Positions 7,876 through 12,641 of a DNA stretch of 12,641 nt are shown in pieces. The translations under genes were made by a program, and so were the position numbers. The stretch comes from an uncultured Lachnospiraceae bacterium (GTDB lineage: Bacteria > Bacillota > Clostridia > Lachnospirales > Lachnospiraceae). How positions within the stretch are numbered: the stretch's first letter is position 1; the number at the start of each line of letters is the position of its first letter. The notes beneath the pieces are model-generated. The model was given only the letters and a program-made list of their open reading frames with translations, had not been told where the DNA came from and did no database searches. The stretch covers positions 1 to 12,641 of the forward strand of contig CANTGP010000042.1 of assembly GCA_947653315.1 (NCBI GenBank), written 5' to 3'.

Positions 7876-7907
7876 ATACATCAATTTATATTATGGAGGA
7901 ATATAAA

Positions 7908-8735
7908 ATGGGAAAAATTATTGCGGTTGCAAACCAAAAAGGGGGTGTGGGTAAAACCACAACCTGTATTAGTTTGGGTGTCGGCCTTGCAAGGCAGGGC
8001 AAAAAGGTGCTGCTGGTGGATTTTGACCCGCAGGGTAATACGACGCAGTCACTTGGGTTTAATCCGGATGCCTTGGAAGTAACGGTAAGCGATGTACTGG
8101 ACAAGATGATAGGGAAGGAATATGACATTCCCCGCGACATGGCTATTTTGCACAGCCGGGAGCAGGCGGACCTCCTTCCGGCAAACATTGAACTGGCTAC
8201 CATGGAAATGAAATTGTTAGCCGTTTATATTGGCAGGGAAAAAATCCTTGCCAATTACCTGAAACTGGTAAAAGGGATGTATGATTATATTTTTATAGAC
8301 TGTAAACCAAGCCTTGACATCATTACCCTGAATGCCCTTACGGCTGCTGACAGTGTATTGATTCCCGTGCAGGCACAGTTTTACAGTGTAAAGGGACTGG
8401 AACAGCTTTTGAATACCATCTGCCAGGTGATTACGGGCGGGCTGAATGCCCGTCTGACGATCGAGGGAATCCTGCTTACCCTTGCAAACCCGCAGACAAA
8501 TAATTTTAAGGAAATAAAGAAGGTGGTGGAGCGTGCATACGGCAGGAACATAAAGATTTTTGAAAATTATATTCCAAGGGCGGTGACGGCGGAAGAAGCG
8601 CCGGCGGCAGGGACAAGCATTTACCTGTATGACGGGACGGGAAAGGTTGCCGCAGCCTATGAACGGTTTACGGAAGAATTTCTTTCCGGTAATAATGTCA
8701 GTGTCCCGGTGGAAGGCGGTGGCCGGTATGAGTAG
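7908..8735 (+). CDS. parA: ParA-family partition ATPase
   Basis: This 275-residue Soj/ParA-type ATPase segregates plasmid or element copies by forming ATP-dependent patterns on the nucleoid. The deviant Walker A motif QKGGVGKTT is at 10-18, with both signature lysines (Lys11 and Lys16). The second motif VDFDPQGN is at 37-44, and the Walker B region YIFIDCKPSL at 127-136 carries Asp131; the usual CPPSL is CKPSL here. There is no N-terminal DNA-binding extension, so it is the small type that normally relies on a separate ParB. The start at 7908 has GGAGGA at 7895-7900. An upstream in-frame ATG at 7860 would run through the terminator stem and is unlikely. The stop overlaps the next gene, which is therefore the likely partner. 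Confidence 0.93.
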   Translation: MGKIIAVANQKGGVGKTTTCISLGVGLARQGKKVLLVDFDPQGNTTQSLGFNPDALEVTVSDVLDKMIGKEYDIPRDMAILHSREQADLLPANIELATMEMKLLAVYIGREKILANYLKLVKGMYDYIFIDCKPSLDIITLNALTAADSVLIPVQAQFYSVKGLEQLLNTICQVITGGLNARLTIEGILLTLANPQTNNFKEIKKVVERAYGRNIKIFENYIPRAVTAEEAPAAGTSIYLYDGTGKVAAAYERFTEEFLSGNNVSVPVEGGGRYE

Positions 8736-9741
8736 GAATGTCCCAATAATGTCGGCAGCCAATTATACCGATATTTTCACCCAGCCGGTGTTTAAAAACC
8801 AAAACGGAAACTGGTGGAGTGACGTAAATTATGCGGATTCCTTGGATATCATAAGGGAGAATTTCCTTAAGGCAAGGGAATCCTTTGTTGCGATAGGCTA
8901 TTATTTAAAACACATAAAAGAAAAAGAACTGTATTTGGAAGGCGGATATCCGGATATATGGCAGTGCGCCCAGGCGGAATTCGGGCTGTCGCAGACGGCA
9001 GCCTTTAATTACATGAAAATGAATGACGCCTATTCCGTGGACGGGGACACACCAATCCTGGATGAAAAATATGCGGGGTTTAATAAAAGCCAGTTACAGG
9101 AAATGCTTACCTTGACGGCGGAAAAAAGGGAGGAGGTTACACCGGAACAGACGGTCAGCCAAATCAGGGAGACTGCCAGGGAAGAAAAAAAGGAAAAGGA
9201 GCCGTCAGAGCAGGCGGTCAGGGAATTTTACTGCCAATATGTAAAAGACATGGATTATGAACCCCGCGGCACGTTGAAGGAGCGGTTAAAGCAGAAGTAC
9301 AGGAATGCAGGCGGGACTCATGAAAATTTGCAATGGGACGGTTCGGCGAGGGGGATTAAACTAAACCGGGCGGATGAAATAACATGGGCGCACCTTGTAA
9401 AGCTGATCGACCGTTATTTCCCATATGTTCCGCAGGAACCGGTATGTGGACAGCCGGTATGCGGACCGCCAATGGAACCGGAAGAAGAACCGGCAGAAGA
9501 AACAGGGGAGCCACAGATTCCGGGACAGATGCAGATTGGGGATTATCCGGAAGTGCTGCCGGATAATCCCATAGATGACCAACGGGATTGTAACAGCCGT
9601 TGTGGAGGGGATTATTCCCCATGCACTCCGGGGGAGAAGCATATGGATGTACTGTGCAGGCTTTTGGAGCAGGAAAATGATGAAGATGCAGCAGAGGCTT
9701 TAAGGTGGGCGATTAGTACCCTGGAAAAAATAATGGAATAA
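8728..9741 (+). CDS. Putative ParB-like DNA-binding partner of ParA (DUF3102-like)
   Basis: This 337-residue protein is translationally coupled to parA by an 8-base overlap (start at 8728 inside the end of parA). Residues 38-105 form a helical region, SLDIIRENFLKARESFVAIG through WQCAQAEFGLSQTAAFNYMK, that resembles DUF3102-like DNA-binding proteins with a helix-turn-helix. A charged linker follows (about 130-165). A second conserved-looking block, GTLKERLKQKYRNAGGTHEN to LVKLIDRYFPY, covers about 181-233. A Pro/Glu-rich tail with a short repeat (EPVCGQPVCGPP) and a C-terminal helical segment ending LRWAISTLEKIME complete it. No canonical ParB nuclease motif is visible. The ParA-neighbour position suggests that it binds the centromere and stimulates ParA. 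I infer this; the sequence alone does not prove it. Confidence 0.65.
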   Translation: MSRNVPIMSAANYTDIFTQPVFKNQNGNWWSDVNYADSLDIIRENFLKARESFVAIGYYLKHIKEKELYLEGGYPDIWQCAQAEFGLSQTAAFNYMKMNDAYSVDGDTPILDEKYAGFNKSQLQEMLTLTAEKREEVTPEQTVSQIRETAREEKKEKEPSEQAVREFYCQYVKDMDYEPRGTLKERLKQKYRNAGGTHENLQWDGSARGIKLNRADEITWAHLVKLIDRYFPYVPQEPVCGQPVCGPPMEPEEEPAEETGEPQIPGQMQIGDYPEVLPDNPIDDQRDCNSRCGGDYSPCTPGEKHMDVLCRLLEQENDEDAAEALRWAISTLEKIME

Positions 9742-9774
9742 GCTATATATCATGCAACCGCATATTATATAGGA

Positions 9775-9808
9775 CTGTACGGGAACCTCCAACCTTAATT
9801 CCGTACAG
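9775..9808. repeat. Inverted repeat in the rep leader
   Basis: CTGTACGG (9775-9782) is followed after 18 bases by CCGTACAG (9801-9808), a perfect 8-bp inverted repeat. The loop contains AACCTCCAACC, which is complementary in part to a GGAGG-type ribosome binding site such as AAGGAGG at 9895-9901. It sits immediately before the terminator at 9811-9844 and could be part of an attenuator or a small control RNA for rep. Regulation is inferred from layout only. Confidence 0.4.
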
Positions 9809-9810
9809 CC

Positions 9811-9844
9811 GGGGCAGTGGGACAAATACCATTGCCCCTTTTTT
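9811..9844 (+). terminator. Strong terminator between the par and rep genes
   Basis: GGGGCAGTGG (9811-9820) pairs with CCATTGCCCC (9829-9838), nine Watson-Crick pairs and one G-U, around the loop GACAAATA. Six T residues follow (9839-9844). It ends par transcription, and rep lies 130 bases further on. Any rep transcript starting upstream would have to read through it, so it could also serve as an attenuator. Confidence 0.8.
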
Positions 9845-9973
9845 GGTGGAGGGAATGGGAATTTATCACGGAAATAAACAATAAGACGGTAAGAAAGGAG
9901 GCGGTGAAGGGGTAAAGTAAGAAAAATAAGAGAAAGGAAAAGGTTATGGATGAAAGAAAGGGAAGAAAATGAC

Positions 9974-10981
9974 ATGGCTTTCCGTTATTTTTTAGGGGAG
10001 GAAAGCGAACTGTTCAGTTTTGTTAAGATTCCAAAGATATTTTTTTGTGACAAACGTTTTGAGCCGTTGTCATACGGCGCAAAGATATTATACGGGCTGC
10101 TTTTGGACAGAATGGGCCTTTCAAGGAAGAACCAGTGGTATGATGACCAGGGAAGGGTTTACGTAATTTACACCATCGGGAAAATCCAGGAGGATTTTGC
10201 GGTAAGCAAAACCGTGGCAGTCCGTTTCATGAAGGAACTGGAGGATTTCGGGCTGGTTGAGAAGAAACGGCGCCCGAATGCGGCAGCCATGATATATGTA
10301 AAAAATTTTATCCTTCCGGATATGGAGGAAGAAGAAAAAATGCAGGAAAACAGCGGAATTCCATCAGATGGACTTCCGGAAGTCCAAAACCGGGAAGTCC
10401 AAAATCCAGACTTCCAAAAAAACACGGAACTGTCAGGAAGTCCAAAATCCGGACTTCCAAAACATGGACTTCCGGAAGTCCAAAAAATGGAATCTAATAA
10501 GACTGATAAGAATAAGACTAATAAGATGATATCATCTTCTTCCGGATTTGAAGCGGAAGAAGACATGGAAGGGATGATGAAGGAGAAAATAAATTATTCC
10601 GGCATCATAACGGCGGGATATGATAAAGAACTTGCGGATGCCATGCTGGAAAGCCTTGCGGAAATGTTCCGTTCCGGCAGGCAGAAAATGAAAATAAACG
10701 GCATGACCCTGCCGATGCAGCAGGCGAAGGAAAAAATATGGGACAACATGACGGAAAGAAGTTTCTGCCTGATACTGGAAAACATCAGGGGAAGCGGAGT
10801 GGAAGCCGTATATAACCTGCAGAATTACCTGGTGGCATGTTTTTACAACCTGGTCCTGCTGGATAAGGGACAGAATCCTGAAAAACGGCAGAAAGAATCC
10901 GGCGGTTTTGAGCAGAGACAGTATGATTTTAAGACACTGGAGGACAGGCTGCTGGGTATTTCAGCCGGGGAACCGGGATAA
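9974..10981 (+). CDS. repA: RepA_N replication initiator with DUF6017-like C-terminus
   Basis: This 335-residue initiator starts replication of RepA_N plasmids and related integrative elements. Residues 1-110 match the RepA_N domain: FRYFLGEESELFSFVKIPKI, then PLSYGAKILYGLLLDRMGLS and a winged-helix-like part VYVIYTIGKIQEDFAVSKT through FGLVEKKRR. Residues 115-190 are a low-complexity linker whose DNA carries the repeat cluster at 10370-10481. Residues 195-300 resemble DUF6017, and the tail FEQRQYDFKTLEDRLL is a C-terminal motif seen in such proteins. The family usually begins at this point, with GGGAAG 8 bases upstream. An in-frame ATG at 9950 is an alternative and would add eight residues. 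An 8-codon frame (9946-9972, MDERKGRK) overlaps that region and ends two bases before the chosen start, possibly coupling translation. Confidence 0.88.
   Translation: MAFRYFLGEESELFSFVKIPKIFFCDKRFEPLSYGAKILYGLLLDRMGLSRKNQWYDDQGRVYVIYTIGKIQEDFAVSKTVAVRFMKELEDFGLVEKKRRPNAAAMIYVKNFILPDMEEEEKMQENSGIPSDGLPEVQNREVQNPDFQKNTELSGSPKSGLPKHGLPEVQKMESNKTDKNKTNKMISSSSGFEAEEDMEGMMKEKINYSGIITAGYDKELADAMLESLAEMFRSGRQKMKINGMTLPMQQAKEKIWDNMTERSFCLILENIRGSGVEAVYNLQNYLVACFYNLVLLDKGQNPEKRQKESGGFEQRQYDFKTLEDRLLGISAGEPG
10370..10481. repeat. Mirror-symmetric iteron cluster inside rep (candidate oriV)
   Basis: Eight copies of an 8-bp box, GGACTTCC or its complement GGAAGTCC, occur at 10370, 10378, 10393, 10408 (one mismatch, AGACTTCC), 10436, 10451, 10466 and 10474. 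The steps between starts are 8, 15, 15, 28, 15, 15, 8. Positions and orientations are both symmetric about 10425.5. The outer pairs form two copies of the 16-bp palindrome GGACTTCCGGAAGTCC, and six boxes are followed by AAAA. In RepA_N plasmids the replication origin is known to lie in repeats within the central part of the rep gene, exactly this location. I infer that RepA binds these boxes. Confidence 0.75.
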
Positions 10982-10983
10982 TT

Positions 10984-11012
10984 TTGCCTATACGCGGAAT
11001 GGATGGTATAAT
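10984..11012 (+). promoter_or_regulatory. Sigma-A promoter of the Fic toxin-antitoxin operon
   Basis: A -35 element TTGCCT (10984-10989), a 17-base spacer and a perfect -10 TATAAT (11007-11012) preceded by an extended TGG lie in the short gap after rep. The AAAGGAGGT ribosome binding site of the antitoxin gene follows at 11031-11039. Transcription should begin near 11019. Confidence 0.7.
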
Positions 11013-11047
11013 AGTATTCAAATAAAAAACAAAGGAGGTATCCGGCC

Positions 11048-11221
11048 ATGTTATCAAAGGAGCAGGTGTGGGATTATGCGATCGGGATGAGCAGCCTCGC
11101 AGGCGGGGAACTGTCCCCTGAACTGCTTGAACTGATTGAGAAGGAAAAAAGGGGGGAAGTGACAATGGATGAAATAAATGAGTTTTTAGACCAAAAATAC
11201 CAACTCCCGAAAAGGGAATAG
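11048..11221 (+). CDS. VbhA-like antitoxin of the Fic module
   Basis: This 57-residue protein lies immediately upstream of a Fic toxin gene, the arrangement of class I Fic modules. The order of its segments follows VbhA-type antitoxins: a short helix ending IGMSSLAGGE, then SPELLELIEKEKRGEVTMDEINEFLDQKY. In the family, the N-terminal inhibitory helix carries (S/T)xxxE(G/N), whose glutamate blocks ATP in the Fic active site. Aligned through the conserved SPE and GE(V/I)T parts, this protein reads MSSLAG there, with Ala for Glu and Met for Ser. Inhibition may therefore be weak or work differently. A strong AAAGGAGGT precedes the start, and the toxin gene begins three bases after the stop. Confidence 0.72.
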   Translation: MLSKEQVWDYAIGMSSLAGGELSPELLELIEKEKRGEVTMDEINEFLDQKYQLPKRE

Positions 11222-11224
11222 GGG

Positions 11225-11961
11225 ATGAGGGATCCATATTTATATCCGCATACGGATGTTCTGCGGAACCGTGCCGGTATTCAATCCAAACCGGAACTGG
11301 AAGTGTTTGAAAGGGAGCGGACTTTGGTGCGTTTGGGAGAATGGCTGGCGGACGGTTCCGTGAAAAGCCATGATTTTCACGGCCTCTGCCAATTACACCG
11401 GCATATTTTCCAGGATGTCTATGAATGGGCAGGTGTCCCCCGGATTATCAATATCGAAAAAAGCGAGAGGGCATTGGGCGGGCTTTCCGTCGAGTATTCC
11501 GACTGTTTTGACATTGCGGGGGATGCCGGGCACGTACTGGACGACATGAACGGCTTCCGGTGGGACAGGGCGTCTTTTGATGAAGTGGTAAGGAATTACA
11601 GCCGGTTTATGGCGGATTTGTGGAAAGTCCATCCTTTCAGGGAAGGGAATACCAGGACAGTCGTTACGTTCTGTAACTGCTTTTTGATGGACAAAGGTTT
11701 TACCATGGATACCGGGCTGTACAAAGAGCATGCGGAATATGTCAGGCAGCCCTTGTGGCAGCGGATGCCATTTTCCATGATCTTGGGGATAAAAGGAAAC
11801 CGGAATATTTGGAAAGGATTGTCGCGGATTCCCTGCGGGAAGGCTGGCGGGAAAAAACATCGGTATTGGGGAAACTGAAAGAAAACCAGTCAAAACTGGA
11901 AAAGGGTAAAAAAATGCAGGATGCCGTAAAACGGCGGTCCCGTGATGACAGGGAAAAATAG
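11225..11961 (+). pseudogene. Fic-family AMP-transferase toxin, frameshifted
   Basis: Fic toxins transfer AMP to target proteins (DNA gyrase and topoisomerase IV in class I modules) and arrest growth. Residues 1-175 are a good Fic domain: DFHGLCQLHRHIFQDVYEWAG, then the active-site motif VHPFREGNTR at 135-144 with catalytic His136. The usual GNGRxxR is GNTRTVV here, so the last arginine is missing. After Gln175 (codon 11747-11749) homology leaves the frame, which runs on with unrelated residues to a stop at 11876-11878. The family continuation (ALVAADAIFHDLGDKRKPEY then LERIVADSLREGW) is in the next frame, 11749-11961. One missing G, making CAGGCCC into CAGCCC, explains it. The product would lose about 70 C-terminal residues but keep the catalytic motif. 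No slippery heptamer is evident, so programmed shifting is unlikely. Confidence 0.85.
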
Positions 11962-11993
11962 GAAACAGGAATTTACGGTAGTGGAAATTTGGT

Positions 11994-12020
11994 ACAGCCT
12001 TGATTGACGGCTGTTTTTTT
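11994..12020 (+). terminator. Terminator after the Fic gene
   Basis: ACAGCC (11994-11999) pairs with GGCTGT (12009-12014) and is followed by T residues (12015-12020). It closes the antitoxin-Fic transcript 33 bases after the shifted-frame stop and lies just upstream of the DUF6075 gene. The stem is short but GC-rich, and its core is the same as in the terminator at 7849-7875. Confidence 0.6.
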
Positions 12021-12062
12021 GTGCCTGTTTTTACCGGCACAGTGCAAGAAGGAGGTGCAGGA

Positions 12063-12509
12063 ATGACGGAAAAAACGGTGGCGGAGCAGATTGCGGGAAA
12101 CATAATGTTTAAGGATGCGGAACACAGGGAATTTTTTGTAACCCATCTTCCGAAGTGCAGGTACAGGGATGAATACCATGCGGCACTGGTGTACTGCCTG
12201 GGAATCCAGGCAGACACGAGGAAAAAGGCAGGGGAAATCTATGATTTTAAGTCGGGCTGTATCCGGACGGAATGCCTGCACGGGGGCTGGCTGACGGATG
12301 AGGGGGCAAAGACAGTCCGCCTGGCTTTCAGCCTTTACTGCAGCGGAACCCCCAGCATACATGATTATGATGACGCGAAAGAGCAGTTGACGGAATGCCG
12401 GCTGTATGCAGTGGATGAGCTGTTCGCCAGTTGCCATGCAAAATACTTTTGGCAGGCTGTGAAACTCCGTTATCCCGGATACTGCCGAAAAAATGACCAG
12501 GGAGGATGA
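12063..12509 (+). CDS. DUF6075-family protein of mobile elements
   Basis: This 148-residue protein resembles the DUF6075 family, which is found in integrative elements of Clostridia and has no known function. Recognisable parts are FKDAEHREFFVTHL near the start, DEYHAALVYCLGIQADTRKKAGEI (a plasmid-element signature around LGIxxDTR), IYDFKSGCIRTECLHGGWLT, RLAFSLYCSGTP and a C-terminal AKYFWQAVKLRYPGYC. It is soluble, with no membrane segment or signal peptide. The start at 12063 has GGAGGT six bases upstream (12051-12056). A longer reading from a TTG at 12000 would begin inside the terminator and is unlikely. The next gene starts nine bases after the stop, so they are probably co-transcribed. 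Confidence 0.75.
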   Translation: MTEKTVAEQIAGNIMFKDAEHREFFVTHLPKCRYRDEYHAALVYCLGIQADTRKKAGEIYDFKSGCIRTECLHGGWLTDEGAKTVRLAFSLYCSGTPSIHDYDDAKEQLTECRLYAVDELFASCHAKYFWQAVKLRYPGYCRKNDQGG

Positions 12510-12517
12510 GGATTCAC

Positions 12518-12641
12518 ATGAAAAAGGAAACCGGATTTTCCGTATTGATACAGAACCGCACATGGACGAGAAACGGCAACCATGAAGGAAGGAGGCTGTC
12601 CCTGCCGGTAACGGCGGGGGGGCTGGGGGGAGCCATGGGGG
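12518..12641 (+). CDS. N-terminus of a possible antirestriction-like protein (partial)
   Basis: An open frame starts at 12518, nine bases after the DUF6075 stop, and runs off the window end (41 codons). A GGGAGGATGAGG stretch (12500-12511) supplies the ribosome binding site. The first residues, FSVLIQNRTW then GRRLSLPVTAGGLGGAMG, loosely resemble ArdA-type antirestriction proteins, which in these elements begin with a short strand and an LPATxEEL-like segment. ArdA mimics DNA to block restriction enzymes and protects an incoming element. The match is weak. The last 25 bases are unusually G-rich and may contain sequencing errors, so both the name and the final residues are uncertain. Confidence 0.35.
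   Translation, partial: MKKETGFSVLIQNRTWTRNGNHEGRRLSLPVTAGGLGGAMG

Larger units (their letters stand above)
7823..12641 (+). mobile_element. Maintenance region of an integrative plasmid-like element (left part)
   Basis: From about 7800-7823 the gene content switches from chromosomal metabolism to plasmid-type functions: ParA, a partition partner candidate, a RepA_N initiator, a Fic toxin-antitoxin pair, a DUF6075 protein and a possible antirestriction gene. All are on the plus strand and run past the window end. The truncated lipoprotein gene on the left marks the probable insertion point. The exact left boundary is uncertain by about 25 bases. No integrase, relaxase, conjugation gene or right end is in view, so an ICE, an integrated plasmid or a recombined remnant are all possible. 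Confidence 0.65.

Noticed and set aside
9855..9884. Nine-codon leader frame (MGIYHGNKQ)
   Set aside because: Its GGAGG is only two bases from the ATG, too close for efficient initiation, and nothing else supports it.
10370..10481. CRISPR array
   Set aside because: The repeats are 8 bp with 7-bp spacers in both orientations and lie inside a coding gene; CRISPR repeats are longer and in one orientation.
10168..10566. Minus-strand frame with a periodic Ser/Gly/Phe/Trp peptide
   Set aside because: The periodicity is simply the antisense reading of the iteron boxes in rep.
11741..11830. Programmed -1 ribosomal frameshifting in the Fic gene
   Set aside because: The shift needed to rejoin homology lies at CAGCCC, and I find no X-XXY-YYZ heptamer there. 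A one-base deletion is simpler.
11393..12217. 274-codon minus-strand open frame
   Set aside because: It is antisense to Fic and the start of the DUF6075 gene, crosses the terminator at 11994-12020, and shows no domain.

Overview
The window looks like chromosomal DNA of a gut Clostridia (Lachnospiraceae-like) bacterium interrupted by a mobile element. The assignment rests on purine-rich GGAGG ribosome binding sites, moderate GC content, frequent start/stop overlaps, and protein families common in that group (XRE regulators, MacB-type ABC cassettes, ECF sigma operons, RepA_N replication proteins). No rRNA or tRNA gene was seen.

Region 1 (1-689) holds the possible 3' tail of a truncated gene, about 370 bases with no convincing gene, and two hairpin terminators. 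Region 2 (690-5123) is an ABC cassette: an FtsX/MacB-type permease carrying an N-terminal XRE DNA-binding domain, a MacB/LolD-type ATPase, and a second permease. This resembles a peptide-antibiotic or lipid export/resistance module whose regulator is physically part of the permease. Region 3 (5212-7273) is a tightly coupled ECF sigma operon: sigma factor, membrane anti-sigma candidate, a TM2-like membrane protein and a small LiaI/LiaF-like membrane protein, closed by a terminator. It is probably an envelope-stress regulon.

Region 4 (7317-7822) is the first half of an SsuA/NMT1-type substrate-binding lipoprotein gene that stops abruptly. Region 5 (about 7823 to the window end) is the maintenance segment of a plasmid-like integrative element: ParA, a putative DNA-binding partner encoded from an overlapping start, a RepA_N initiator with DUF6017-like C-terminus, a VbhA-like antitoxin with a Fic toxin, a DUF6075 protein and the start of one further gene. 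No integrase, relaxase or right-hand end is visible, so the element type (ICE or integrated plasmid) is inferred.

The most notable observation is inside the rep gene: eight copies of an 8-bp box (GGACTTCC or its reverse complement) in 112 bp, mirror-symmetric in both position and orientation. This is a strong candidate for the replication origin embedded in the initiator gene. The adjacent Fic toxin has a one-base frameshift just after its catalytic motif, and its antitoxin appears to lack the key inhibitory glutamate, suggesting that the toxin-antitoxin pair is decaying or has been disarmed.
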